Positions 33,991-43,048 of a stretch of 64,000 nucleotides of DNA are shown here, in pieces (position 1 is the stretch's first letter; each line of letters begins with the position of its first letter). The position numbers were made by a program, and so were the translations under genes. Under the pieces are notes generated by a model, which did not search any database, was not told where the DNA came from, and saw only the letters and a list, made by a program, of their open reading frames with translations. This stretch comes from Alterisphingorhabdus sp038748365 (GTDB lineage Bacteria; Pseudomonadota; Alphaproteobacteria; Sphingomonadales; Sphingomonadaceae), in NCBI GenBank assembly GCA_038748365.1, contig JBCDIZ010000006.1:131292-195291 (forward strand). The letters are read 5' to 3'.

Positions 33991-35436
33991 TTATGCCGTT
34001 GCCTCCGCCTCCTCGTTCTGTTCCGGCGGCGTCCCGGTCTTGTGACCGAGACCCGACCAGTCGACATTGCGTGTGACATACATCACCAGTGCCAGTGCAA
34101 CGAAGAGCAGCAGCGAGCCAACCAGCAGCGCATAGGCTTCCATGTTGAGCAGGACATAAAGCAATGCATATAGGCCGGTGAGTATCCCGCCGACAAAGAG
34201 TGCGCGCTTGGCCCCGCCCAGAACGGCCGCGCTATAAGCACTCAACAGACCGATCATCGCCGCCGATGCACCGAAATAGGCAAACGCAAAGCCAATGACC
34301 TCGGCAAAGGCGAGCAGCAGCACGAAGAACAGGATCAGCCCGAAACCGGTGAGCAGATATTCGGCTGCAGCAACCCGAGCGCCCGCGATAATATCAAACA
34401 GCAGGAAGGTGAGGAAGGTAAAGCCGATAAACAGAAAACCATATTTTACCGCCCGGTCCACCTGGCTGTAGATATTCACCGGCTCGACAAGCGAGATAAG
34501 CGGGCTGTTTTCCAGTGTTTCCGAGGATCGGCCACCGAACATGCCATATTCATAATCGCGTTCGGGGGCTTTATCCTCCAACTGCACCAATGACTGACCG
34601 AGCGCCAGATTGTCGATGCTGTATTTGGCGGTAAAGCCGGTATCGCTGATTTCGCGTTCTTCGGGCAGGAAATCACCGCCAAAATTGGGATGCGGCCAGC
34701 TTGATTTCACCGCAAAGTTGCTTGTCCCACCACGCGGCACCAGCGTCAAACGGCCATTACCGCGCATACCATAGCTGTAATCCAGCGCCAGCGGCTCGCC
34801 TTCGCTCCAGTCATGAAAGGCAAAGAAGCCCGCGCCATTGCTGACCGCCAGCCCTTTGCCCGGACGCAGATCAGCAGCGGTGCCATTAACCGTTAGCGTA
34901 TTGCCCGAACCGAGCCCGCGCGGATCGGCAATGGCAAAACGTACTTCCGCCTGATTGAGTTTTAGCGTTTCAGGGTCAACACCATAGCGCGCCAGATCTT
35001 CAGGAATAGCAAAGCGCGCCTGGCCCTTTACCCCCGCTTCATAAACCACAGATTGATAAATGGATTTCTGCCGTACTTCTTCAGCGACATCCACAGCGAT
35101 ATCATTGCTCTGTGGCGACAGATAAAGCGTACGCGAAACCCGGACGGTACGCGATTTCTTCACCCCATCCTGCTCATATGTCTCAATATTTTCCGTTTCA
35201 TACGGAATAACCATCACCGGTGCGGCCACAATCTGCGCATCGCCCCACCCCTCGGCAATAGCATTACGCGCCGTCTCCGACTGGCTCTGCCGATCATAGA
35301 CCAGCGCATAGACCAACAATAACGGCACCATCAGCAACGCGCCGATAAACACCGCCACCGCCAGCTTAAACCCTGGACTGCGTTCCTTGCGGACCGGTTT
35401 TTCCTCTATCTCATCTCGATTATGGGCTTCTGCCAT
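33991..35436 (-). CDS. creD: Cell envelope integrity protein CreD
   Basis: 481-residue inner-membrane protein. An N-terminal helix (LAVAVFIGALLMVPLLLVYAL) is followed by a large periplasmic domain (about 45-310) with the VYEAGVKGQARFAIP and NFGGDFLPEEREIS stretches of CreD, then about five to six C-terminal helices. CreD relates to the CreBC regulon and envelope stability; no creBC is visible here. It is divergent from the parDE pair. Confidence 0.92.
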   Translation of the reverse strand: MAEAHNRDEIEEKPVRKERSPGFKLAVAVFIGALLMVPLLLVYALVYDRQSQSETARNAIAEGWGDAQIVAAPVMVIPYETENIETYEQDGVKKSRTVRVSRTLYLSPQSNDIAVDVAEEVRQKSIYQSVVYEAGVKGQARFAIPEDLARYGVDPETLKLNQAEVRFAIADPRGLGSGNTLTVNGTAADLRPGKGLAVSNGAGFFAFHDWSEGEPLALDYSYGMRGNGRLTLVPRGGTSNFAVKSSWPHPNFGGDFLPEEREISDTGFTAKYSIDNLALGQSLVQLEDKAPERDYEYGMFGGRSSETLENSPLISLVEPVNIYSQVDRAVKYGFLFIGFTFLTFLLFDIIAGARVAAAEYLLTGFGLILFFVLLLAFAEVIGFAFAYFGASAAMIGLLSAYSAAVLGGAKRALFVGGILTGLYALLYVLLNMEAYALLVGSLLLFVALALVMYVTRNVDWSGLGHKTGTPPEQNEEAEATA

Positions 35437-35552
35437 AGTCTCTCACTCCCACCAATTCATCGCTCATATGAAACGTTTCGTCTATGGATGAGATTCTGAA
35501 TTGGAGGTTAAGCTGTCGAGAGTGATGAGTATTTTACGTCTTGTTGCTGCCA

Positions 35553-35569
35553 TTACCAAAATTTGGTAA
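35553..35569. promoter_or_regulatory. Operator palindrome of the second parDE pair
   Basis: Perfect 17-bp dyad TTACCAAA-A-TTTGGTAA lying directly before the GGAGG ribosome binding site and nine bases from the antitoxin ATG. Binding there by the ParD product would block transcription or translation, the usual antitoxin autoregulation. Confidence 0.65.
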
Positions 35570-35578
35570 AGGAGGCTT

Positions 35579-35836
35579 ATGGCTACGAAAAATACTTCAG
35601 TCGCCTTGAGCGATCATAACCTGGAATTCATACATCAGGAAGTGTCCTCAGGACGCTTTGCTTCGACGAGCGAAGTCATTCGCGATGCTTTAAGACTGGC
35701 AGCAGAACGCAAGATGAAAATTGAAGCCTTGCGTGAGGCGTTGATTGAAGGTGAGCAAAGCGGTCCTGCTCGCGAGTTCGATTGGGACGAATTCATGAAG
35801 CGCAGGTTCGGCAGCACGAACGACGATGCTGCTTAA
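35579..35836 (+). CDS. parD: ParD-family antitoxin
   Basis: 85-residue type II antitoxin. The ribbon-helix-helix part is TSVALSDHNLEFIHQEVSSG then FASTSEVIRDALRLAAER. The acidic C-terminal half (EFDWDEFMKRRF) would bind the toxin. It is in an operon with parE, overlapping by 11 bases, and has a strong GGAGG site. Toxin and antitoxin here look intact, unlike the pair at 12.6-13.2 kb. Confidence 0.93.
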   Translation: MATKNTSVALSDHNLEFIHQEVSSGRFASTSEVIRDALRLAAERKMKIEALREALIEGEQSGPAREFDWDEFMKRRFGSTNDDAA

Positions 35837-36119
35837 GGTCGCTTATCGCCCGGCGGCAGACAGCGACATTGAGGCTATTGCCGATTACACGATTGAGAGA
35901 TGGGGGCTAAGCCAAGCGCAAAGCTATCTGGCGGCGCTTCGTGCTGATGCTGAAAGCCTCGCCGAAAATGCGCTTCTTTATCCCATTCATCAAGCAAGTG
36001 GTTTGGGTATGCGCCGCATGAAAAGCGGGCATCATAACATTTTCTATCTGCTTTCAGACGAGACTGTTGAGATTATTCGTATTCTGCACGAGCGCATGGA
36101 TACGGATAACCTAATCTAA
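35826..36119 (+). CDS. parE: ParE-family toxin
   Basis: 97-residue RelE/ParE-fold toxin: YRPAADSDIEAIADYTIERW at the start, LGMRRMKSGHHNIFYLL in the core and VEIIRILHERMD near the end. ParE toxins commonly act on DNA gyrase; this is family knowledge. Its stop codon directly abuts the sdhA stop with no spacer, convergent to it. Confidence 0.93.
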   Translation: MLLKVAYRPAADSDIEAIADYTIERWGLSQAQSYLAALRADAESLAENALLYPIHQASGLGMRRMKSGHHNIFYLLSDETVEIIRILHERMDTDNLI

Positions 36120-37949
36120 TCAATACACCCGCGCTTTAGGCTCAATATACGTCGCCTCATCCGAGAGTGTATATTCATGCACCGGGCGGTAGCCGATTTC
36201 GGTCTTGCCGCCATTGCCGCCCCATCCTTCAAAGGTGATGACGCTGTGCTTCATCCAGTTTTTGTCATCACGGTCGCTATGGTCTTCGTGCATATGCGCG
36301 CCGCGACTTTCCTTGCGGTTGGCGGCGCTTTCCATGGTGCAGACAGCCTGGGCCATGAGATTGTCCAACTCCAGTGTTTCGATAAGGTCAGTGTTCCAGA
36401 TCAGCGAACGATCAGTGACATGGACGTCGCCCATGCGCTGACACACCTTGCCCATCGCTTCTTGGCCTTCGGCAAGCAATTCATTGTCGCGAAACACGGC
36501 ACAGTGCTTTTGCATCGTCTTCTGCATCTCGGTGCGGATTTCCGCTGTTGGCGACTCGCCGCTGGCATAGCGGAAATGGTCAAGGCGGCTGAGTGACTGC
36601 TCTTCTGAGCCACCCGGCAAAGGCTTATGCGCACTGCCCGCGGTGACGGTTTCCGCCAGACGATGGCCGGTGGCACGGCCGAAGACAACAAGGTCAATCA
36701 ACGAGTTGGAACCCAAGCGATTGGCGCCATGGACCGAGACACAGGCCGCTTCGCCCACGGCGAACAGACCCTGCACAATAGCATCGGGGTCATCCTTGCT
36801 CGGGTTGATCACCTCGCCATGATAGTTACATGGAATGCCGCCCATATTGTAATGCACCGTCGGCACCACCGGCAGCGGCTCACGGGTCAGGTCCACCCCG
36901 GCGAAAATCTTACCGGTTTCGGTAATGCCCGGCAGGCGCTGCGCCAGCACATTGGAATCGATATGATCAAGATGCAGGAAGATATGATCGCCTTCCTTGC
37001 CGACACCACGTCCTTCGCGAATCTCGGTCGCCATGCAGCGCGACACAACATCGCGGCTCGCAAGGTCTTTCGCTGATGGCGCATAGCGCTCCATAAAGCG
37101 TTCGCCTTCGGAGTTAGTAAGATAACCACCCTCACCGCGCGCGCCCTCAGTGATCAGAACGCCTGCGCCATAAATGCCTGTTGGGTGGAACTGGACGAAT
37201 TCCATATCCTGCAACGGCAGGCCGGCACGCAGCACCATGCCACCGCCATCACCGGTACAGCTATGCGCGCTGGTGGCAGAGAAATAGCAACGGCCATATC
37301 CGCCAGTGGCCAGCGTCACTGCATGGCTGCGGAAACGGTGAATCGAACCATCTTCGAGGCAGATAGCAATCACCCCACGGCAGACTTTGCCATCGGGCGA
37401 GTCTTCCATAATCAGGTCGATCGCGAAATACTCAACAAAGAAATCCGCATCATATTTGAGGCTCTGCTGGTAGAGCGCGTGCAGCATCGCATGGCCGGTA
37501 CGGTCAGCGGCGGCACAGGTGCGCTGCACCGGCGGGCCTTCACCCATATTCTGCATATGGCCACCAAAGGGCCGCTGATAGATGGTGCCATCATCATTGC
37601 GTGAGAACGGTACACCGGCATGTTCCAGCTCGTAAACAGCGGCAGGCGCCTCGCGGCAGAGATATTCAATTGCGTCCTGATCACCAAGCCAGTCCGAACC
37701 CTTGACCGTGTCATACATATGCCAGGACCAGTGATCCGGCGTATTGTTACCCAGCGAAGCGGCAATTCCGCCCTGCGCCGCCACAGTATGACTCCGGGTC
37801 GGGAAGACCTTTGTGATACAGGCGGTTTTCAGCCCCGCCTCGGCGCTGCCCATGGTGGCACGCAGGCCAGAACCACCAGCGCCAACGACAACGCTGTCAT
37901 AAGTGTGATCGATAATCTTGTAAGCAGGCTGGGTCGACTGTTCCGTCAT
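36120..37949 (-). CDS. sdhA: Succinate dehydrogenase flavoprotein subunit
   Basis: 609 residues, standard length. It oxidises succinate to fumarate with covalently bound FAD. The N-terminus has the DSVVVGAGGSGLRATMG dinucleotide fold and the FAD-linking histidine in TRSHTVAAQGGIAASLGN. The substrate-binding HPTGIYGAGVLITEGARGEG and the C-terminal KHSVITFEGWGGNGG are typical. It is the third gene of sdhC-sdhD-sdhA. sdhB, which commonly follows, is not in the window. Confidence 0.97.
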   Translation of the reverse strand: MTEQSTQPAYKIIDHTYDSVVVGAGGSGLRATMGSAEAGLKTACITKVFPTRSHTVAAQGGIAASLGNNTPDHWSWHMYDTVKGSDWLGDQDAIEYLCREAPAAVYELEHAGVPFSRNDDGTIYQRPFGGHMQNMGEGPPVQRTCAAADRTGHAMLHALYQQSLKYDADFFVEYFAIDLIMEDSPDGKVCRGVIAICLEDGSIHRFRSHAVTLATGGYGRCYFSATSAHSCTGDGGGMVLRAGLPLQDMEFVQFHPTGIYGAGVLITEGARGEGGYLTNSEGERFMERYAPSAKDLASRDVVSRCMATEIREGRGVGKEGDHIFLHLDHIDSNVLAQRLPGITETGKIFAGVDLTREPLPVVPTVHYNMGGIPCNYHGEVINPSKDDPDAIVQGLFAVGEAACVSVHGANRLGSNSLIDLVVFGRATGHRLAETVTAGSAHKPLPGGSEEQSLSRLDHFRYASGESPTAEIRTEMQKTMQKHCAVFRDNELLAEGQEAMGKVCQRMGDVHVTDRSLIWNTDLIETLELDNLMAQAVCTMESAANRKESRGAHMHEDHSDRDDKNWMKHSVITFEGWGGNGGKTEIGYRPVHEYTLSDEATYIEPKARVY

Positions 37950-37951
37950 GC

Positions 37952-38338
37952 TCAGAGAGCTCCTGTAAAGGCAATTTTGGCAACCGAGAAAATGGCGAGC
38001 GCGGCGCCGCCAATGGCATAGATATTAAGCAGCATCAGAACCCCGAATTTGAGGCCGTGATCATGGACATAATCCTCGATCAACACCTGCAAGCCGAGGC
38101 GCAAATGCCAGAAAACCGAGATAGACAGCAGGATCATCGCAACCGCAGCCAATGGCGAGGATAACCAAGCGGTGACTGTCACATAATCATAGCTGCCCAA
38201 TTGCAGCAACGAGACGAAGAACCAGGCGAAAAGCAACATATTGCTAATGGCGGTGATACGGTGAACAATCCAATGCTGCCCGCCATGCCGCGCCGACCCC
38301 AGCCCGCGCACTTTGCCCAATTGTGTTCCGCTACTCAT
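37952..38338 (-). CDS. sdhD: Succinate dehydrogenase membrane anchor subunit
   Basis: 128 residues with three membrane helices. The N-terminal GLGSARHGGQHWIVHRITAI carries the conserved S-H-W-x-x-R motif near the quinone site, and HLRLGLQVLIEDYVHD contains the H-x-R-x-G-x-x-x-x-x-x-D-Y heme/quinone region. With SdhC it anchors the dehydrogenase and passes electrons to ubiquinone. Two bases separate it from sdhA. Confidence 0.93.
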   Translation of the reverse strand: MSSGTQLGKVRGLGSARHGGQHWIVHRITAISNMLLFAWFFVSLLQLGSYDYVTVTAWLSSPLAAVAMILLSISVFWHLRLGLQVLIEDYVHDHGLKFGVLMLLNIYAIGGAALAIFSVAKIAFTGAL

Positions 38339-38381
38339 ATTTTCCCACTTCTGCTTTGCAGACCCGAATTACTTGCCCGCA

Positions 38382-38768
38382 CTATAGCAGGATTAATGCC
38401 CAGAAGCCCGCCGTCAGCACTAGCGCCAGCAGCGGGATCACACTCGACCACATATTGTTGCTGTCCACCTCATAGCCAGCGCCAATATCCAGCACGAAGT
38501 GGCGCAGACCCGAGAGAAGATGCTGGAAAAATGCCCAGCTAAGGCCAATCAGCACAACATAGCCGAACCAGCTACCCATTACCGACTGAAACACGCCATA
38601 ATATTCCGGTCCACTGGCCGCTGCAAACAACCACCAGCTGAACAGCACGCCACCAACAATCGCCATGCCATCACCGGTAATCCGGTGCAGGATCGATACA
38701 GCCATTGCTGGCCCCCATCTCCATATAGAAAGATGCGGCGATAGGGGTCTCGGGCTTTTCTGAGTCAT
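38382..38768 (-). CDS. sdhC: Succinate dehydrogenase cytochrome b556 subunit
   Basis: 128 residues with three membrane helices. RPLSPHLSIWRWGPAMAVSI then LHRITGDGM is the SdhC signature (PLSPHLxIY and SIxHRxTG). The heme-ligand histidine lies in HLLSGLRHFVLDIGAGYE. It is the first gene of the sdh unit; a 214-base divergent region separates it from the chemoreceptor gene. Confidence 0.94.
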   Translation of the reverse strand: MTQKSPRPLSPHLSIWRWGPAMAVSILHRITGDGMAIVGGVLFSWWLFAAASGPEYYGVFQSVMGSWFGYVVLIGLSWAFFQHLLSGLRHFVLDIGAGYEVDSNNMWSSVIPLLALVLTAGFWALILL

Positions 38769-38982
38769 GGTTCCATCACTTCCTAGTCAGATAAGCATTT
38801 GCGCTCCATGTAGCGATTTGGCGGCGAGTTGCAAATGAACTTTGGCAGGAAATCCCGGCGGATAGAGCCTGTCGCTACGATATTCCGATATTGTTTCCCA
38901 AGCCAACAGAATTCAACTGACGATAACTCAGTGTTAACCACAAGCGAATAGATTGCAGCCGATACAGTCGTTGAGGGTTCCT

Positions 38983-40371
38983 ATGTCACTGCACAAATCT
39001 GACTCTGAGAAGAAACGCTCCACGCATATTTCGCGTGAGCAGATTGACCGCGAGCTATCTATCAGTGAGCGTTTGCGCCATTTCGATCCAGAGCAACAAC
39101 TGCCTAGCCTCACCAATGAGGTTATGGAAACGCTTTTGTCCCGCGAATATGAAATTGCGGAAACCTTCTGGGACCATTATTGCAAAACAACGCCTTTCGG
39201 ACCGAAATTCGGCAATAATCCGGAAGCACGTAAGGCTGGCGTTGAAGACATACGAATCTTCACCCGCGAGAAATTCGGCAATCTGGACTCGCAAAAATGG
39301 GTTTACACCGCTTTCCACAACGCGGTTGTTGCCAAGGATATGGGCATTGCCCATTGGCAGCTCATTGCCTCTGTCACAGAGACATATGAAAAAGCGCAAT
39401 CCATCCTATACCAAGAGGTCGGCAAGGATTTCAGGCGCTTCGTTGATCTCAGCCGTGCACTGCAAAAGGTACAGATTATTGAAACTGAGATCATGTCTTC
39501 CGCCATCGCTATTTTGGAACGACAAGAAGCAGGAAATCGCATTTCCATACATTCTGACCAGTTCAAGTCACAAGTCGATGCAGAAATCCACACGACCACT
39601 TTGCTGGGCGAAACCTTGCATGGCCAGGTGAGCGATGCCTCTGATGCAGCGCGCGGCATGTTGAGCAAATCTTCTGAAGTTGCCGCTGCTGCTGAGCAGT
39701 CGGCTATTGCCATGCGCGAAGCAGCACAGACTGCTGCAGGTCTGATCCGGGCGATTGAAGATGCCCGTGTCGAGGTGGAAACCGCCGCAGACATCGCCAA
39801 TCGCGCCGCAAAAGGCGCAAGCGACGCGGTGGCCAGCACCGAAAAACTCTCCAGCCATGCGCAATCGATTGAATCGATCCTGGGCCTGATTCGCGAAATT
39901 GCCGGGCAGACCAATTTGCTAGCCCTCAATGCAACGATCGAGGCCGCGCGAGCCGGGGAAGCTGGTCGCGGCTTTGCGGTTGTGGCGCAGGAAGTCAAAA
40001 GCCTCGCCAACCAGACTGCGCGTGCCACCGACGATATTGCCGGGAAGATTTCTGCGATTCAGGAAGCCACACAGGATACGGTCGATTCCAACGCCGCAAT
40101 CCGCGACACAGTAGGCGACGTCCAGAAATCCGCCGATCGTATCCGCGAGGCGATGGAGGTTCAGGCGCAGACGGTTACCATGATTACGGCCGCCGTTGAT
40201 GAGACCGCATTAGCCGCTGATTCCATGTCGGGAACCATCGCGACCATTCGCACCGATACCGAGCAGATGGCTGGCGAGATGGACCGGGTCGGCGATGGCT
40301 TTACCAAGCTGGATGGCCAGCTCAATCAGCTGCGTAATCGCTCGGATCGTTTCGCCGACAGCATAGGGTAG
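38983..40371 (+). CDS. Soluble globin-coupled chemoreceptor (aerotaxis-type)
   Basis: 462 residues without any membrane helix. Residues 25-180 look like a sensor globin of the globin-coupled sensor family: His124 in MGIAHWQLIASVTETYE aligns with the proximal heme histidine region of HemAT. The C-terminal 280 residues form a methyl-accepting coiled coil with the signalling tip IREIAGQTNLLALNATIEAA followed by GRGFAVVAQEVKSLANQT. It should sense oxygen or a similar gas in the cytoplasm and signal to a CheA kinase encoded elsewhere. The ATG at 38983 follows TTGAGGG. Confidence 0.8.
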   Translation: MSLHKSDSEKKRSTHISREQIDRELSISERLRHFDPEQQLPSLTNEVMETLLSREYEIAETFWDHYCKTTPFGPKFGNNPEARKAGVEDIRIFTREKFGNLDSQKWVYTAFHNAVVAKDMGIAHWQLIASVTETYEKAQSILYQEVGKDFRRFVDLSRALQKVQIIETEIMSSAIAILERQEAGNRISIHSDQFKSQVDAEIHTTTLLGETLHGQVSDASDAARGMLSKSSEVAAAAEQSAIAMREAAQTAAGLIRAIEDARVEVETAADIANRAAKGASDAVASTEKLSSHAQSIESILGLIREIAGQTNLLALNATIEAARAGEAGRGFAVVAQEVKSLANQTARATDDIAGKISAIQEATQDTVDSNAAIRDTVGDVQKSADRIREAMEVQAQTVTMITAAVDETALAADSMSGTIATIRTDTEQMAGEMDRVGDGFTKLDGQLNQLRNRSDRFADSIG

Positions 40372-40427
40372 CCCGCAAAAGCGTATCTGTACTTTCCTTT
40401 GGGAGTTCAAGCGCATAAGCTTGGACC

Positions 40428-41144
40428 ATGAGCAAGGGAAAGCATGTTCTGCTGACCGGCAGCAGCCGCGGCATAGGCGCTGCTATCGCCAAAGCGTTAG
40501 GCGAATCAGGGCATCGGGTGATCGGTCAGGCGACTTCGGCAGATGAGAACCGGATTGCCGCCGATTTTGCCCGGACAGGGGCTGCTTTACAATTGTGGCA
40601 GGAAGCACTCGACCGGCTTGATGGCCATATTGATGTGCTGATCAACAATGCCGGATTGTTTGCGGCGAGCCCGCTCGATCAGGATCATCAGGACTGGCTG
40701 GCCGACTGGCAACAGACCATGATGATCAACCTCACTGCGTCTGCCGAACTGTGCCGCCTTGCGGTGCGCCATTGGCAGGAAAAGGGACAAGGCGGTCGTA
40801 TCATCAATATCGCCAGCCGCGCCGCCTATCGCGGCGACAGCCCGGCGCACTGGCACTATGCCGCATCCAAGGGCGGCTTGGTGGCGATGACCAAGACCAT
40901 CGCCCGCGCCTATGCCGCCGAAGATATTCTCGCCTTCGCCATCTGCCCCGGCTTCACCATGACCGGTATGGCCGAGGATTATCTCACCAGCCGCGGCGGC
41001 GACAAACTGCTCAATGATATCCCACTAGGGCGCGTTGCTGAGCCTGAGGAGATTGCCAAGATCGCTGCTTTCTGTGCGGTTGATGCGCCACCCTCAATGA
41101 CCGGTGCAGTGCTGGATGCCAATGGAGCGAGCTATGTGCGTTAG
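40428..41144 (+). CDS. Short-chain dehydrogenase/reductase
   Basis: 238-residue SDR with the cofactor loop LLTGSSRGIGAAIAKAL, the INNAGLF core, catalytic Ser in NIASRAAYRG, Tyr and Lys in HYAASKGGLVAMTK, and the ICPGFTMTGM exit. The residues after strand beta2 do not clearly decide between NAD and NADP. It lies 56 bases after the chemoreceptor. The substrate cannot be assigned. Confidence 0.9.
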   Translation: MSKGKHVLLTGSSRGIGAAIAKALGESGHRVIGQATSADENRIAADFARTGAALQLWQEALDRLDGHIDVLINNAGLFAASPLDQDHQDWLADWQQTMMINLTASAELCRLAVRHWQEKGQGGRIINIASRAAYRGDSPAHWHYAASKGGLVAMTKTIARAYAAEDILAFAICPGFTMTGMAEDYLTSRGGDKLLNDIPLGRVAEPEEIAKIAAFCAVDAPPSMTGAVLDANGASYVR

Positions 41145-41199
41145 TACTACCGAACCGCCCAACACGCCTTTCTTGGAAAAGTGGAAGACCCAACGAACC

Positions 41200-41273
41200 C
41201 CGTTCGTGTCGAGCGAAGTCGAGACACAGGCCAGCGAAGCGCGAGGTCTCTCGACTACGCTCGAGACGAACGG
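41200..41273. repeat. REP-like inverted repeat, copy 2
   Basis: Same family as 1256-1330: left arm CGTTCGTGTCGAGCGAAGTC and right arm CTCGACTACGCTCGAGACGAACGG region, about 74 bp with a variable centre. It sits between two same-direction genes. Confidence 0.85.
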
Positions 41274-41327
41274 AGAGGGAGAAAAGATCAAGAAGTCCCG
41301 GGTACCCACCAAGCTCAGGAGAGTCCC

Positions 41328-42134
41328 ATGATTATCGATGCATGGGGCCAGCATCCGACTCTGCGTCATTCGCAAGACCCGGTCTTTGAATCGCTGCGCC
41401 TTTGGACCAAGGAACCAGCACCAGAAAAAGCAATCCCGGTAGAAATGACAGTCGCTAGTCTGGACCAAGCCGGGGTCGACGTTATGCTCAGCAGCGCATG
41501 GTATGCGCCGCGCAATGTCATGATCTCCAATGACGAGGTCGCTGAATTTGTCGCGGCTTCTAACGGTCGGCTGGTTGGTATCGCGGGCGGCGATTATGCG
41601 AGGCCAATTGACGCGATCCGCGAGACCCGCCGCGCTATTACTGAGCTGGGCTTTAAGGGCGTGCGCATCATCCCCTGGCTGTGGGAAGTGCCACCGACCG
41701 ACCGGCGCTTCTATCCGATTTACGCGCTGTGCTGCGAGCTGGGCGTGCCTTTCTGTACCCAGATCGGCCATACGGGTCCGCTTATGCCATCAGAGCCGGG
41801 ACGGCCGCTTTATCTTGATCAGGTCGCACTCGACTTCCCTGAATTGAAGATCGTTGCTGGACATATCGGCTATCCTTGGACCGAAGAGGCCATTGCCGTC
41901 GCTACCAAGCATGAGAATGTGTTTATCGACACCTCGGCTTATACCGCCACCCGCTATCCGCCTGAGTTGGTGCGCTATATGCAGGGCCATGGGCGGCATA
42001 AGGTGCTATTCGGCACCAACTATCCAATGATAACCGCTGCAAAAGCGCTGGCCGGATTGGATAAACTTGGACTGGACGATGAAGCCAAAGCCCTTTTCCT
42101 TGGCGGCAACGCCCAGCGTGTATTTGGAATTTGA
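41328..42134 (+). CDS. Amidohydrolase-2 family (ACMSD-like) hydrolase/decarboxylase
   Basis: 268-residue TIM-barrel metal enzyme of the amidohydrolase-related family (Pfam Amidohydro_2), which includes ACMSD and gamma-resorcylate decarboxylase. Visible features are IIDAWGQHP at the N-terminus in place of the usual DxHxH, FCTQIGHTGP, IVAGHIGYPWTEEAIAVA with a metal-type histidine, and KVLFGTNYPMI near the end. The first metal motif is degraded (AWGQH), so activity may differ. CAGGAGAG precedes the ATG. The stop overlaps the prmA start (TGATG). Confidence 0.8.
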   Translation: MIIDAWGQHPTLRHSQDPVFESLRLWTKEPAPEKAIPVEMTVASLDQAGVDVMLSSAWYAPRNVMISNDEVAEFVAASNGRLVGIAGGDYARPIDAIRETRRAITELGFKGVRIIPWLWEVPPTDRRFYPIYALCCELGVPFCTQIGHTGPLMPSEPGRPLYLDQVALDFPELKIVAGHIGYPWTEEAIAVATKHENVFIDTSAYTATRYPPELVRYMQGHGRHKVLFGTNYPMITAAKALAGLDKLGLDDEAKALFLGGNAQRVFGI

Positions 42135-43048
42135 TGATGAGCAACAGTTGGAAAATTACCCTGCCCTGCACCCGCGCCGAGGCTGAGGCGCTGGATATGG
42201 AAGACTTCCTGCCCGGCGCGCAGGACATCGCGCCGACACTGGTGACGCGCCGCACCGATGGTGACGATGATAGTAATTGGCTGATTGAGATTTACTGCGA
42301 CGACAAGCCCGATGCTGCGATGCTGAAACAGGTCGGAACGCTGGTGCCGGAGAGCGATGCGGAACCACAGCTGGAAGAGCTGCCCGAAGAAGATTGGGTG
42401 ACGGTGAGCCAGCAAGGGTTGGAGCCAATACGCGCCGGGCGCTTTCATGTGCATACCCCCGACCATGATCCATCAACCGAGCCGGGCATCTATAATATCC
42501 GCATTGGTGCCGGTCAGGCCTTTGGCACCGGTCATCATGAGACCACCGCTGGCTGCCTCACCATGCTCGACCATATCCGCCGTAGCGGGGCGAGGGCAGA
42601 CACCATTCTTGATCTCGGCAGCGGCACCGGCCTGCTCGCGTTTGCCGCAGAGCATCTCTGGCCGCGCGCCTATATCACCGCGACGGATATTGATCCGGTT
42701 TCGGTCGAGGTAATGGGCAACAATATCGTCGCCAATGGCCTGAAAAGCGGGATGCGACAGGGCGAGATCGCAGCCATCGCCGCCGATGGCATGGATGACC
42801 CGCTGATTGAGGTGCGCGCACCCTACCAGCTGATCGTCGCCAATATCCTCGCCGCGCCATTGATCACGCTGTCTGAAGATATTGCCGCGGGCCTGTCACC
42901 CCAAGGCAATCTGGTTCTGGCTGGGCTGATGAACCATCAGGCGCAAGATGTGCTTCGCGCTTATCGCCGACAAGGCCTGCGGCTGGCGCACAAGATTGTC
43001 GATGGTGAGTGGAGCATCTTATGGCTGCGCAAAAGGCCAGTGGTCTGA
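42134..43048 (+). CDS. prmA: Ribosomal protein L11 methyltransferase
   Basis: 304 residues. It trimethylates ribosomal protein L11. The N-terminal L11-binding domain (about 1-110) is followed by a class I methyltransferase fold: AGQAFGTGHHETTAGCL, the SAM motif ILDLGSGTGLLAF, acidic TATDIDPVSVEVM and LIVANILAAPLITL. Order and motifs are diagnostic of PrmA. It is translationally coupled to the amidohydrolase and its end overlaps the next gene by 28 bases. Confidence 0.94.
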   Translation: MMSNSWKITLPCTRAEAEALDMEDFLPGAQDIAPTLVTRRTDGDDDSNWLIEIYCDDKPDAAMLKQVGTLVPESDAEPQLEELPEEDWVTVSQQGLEPIRAGRFHVHTPDHDPSTEPGIYNIRIGAGQAFGTGHHETTAGCLTMLDHIRRSGARADTILDLGSGTGLLAFAAEHLWPRAYITATDIDPVSVEVMGNNIVANGLKSGMRQGEIAAIAADGMDDPLIEVRAPYQLIVANILAAPLITLSEDIAAGLSPQGNLVLAGLMNHQAQDVLRAYRRQGLRLAHKIVDGEWSILWLRKRPVV

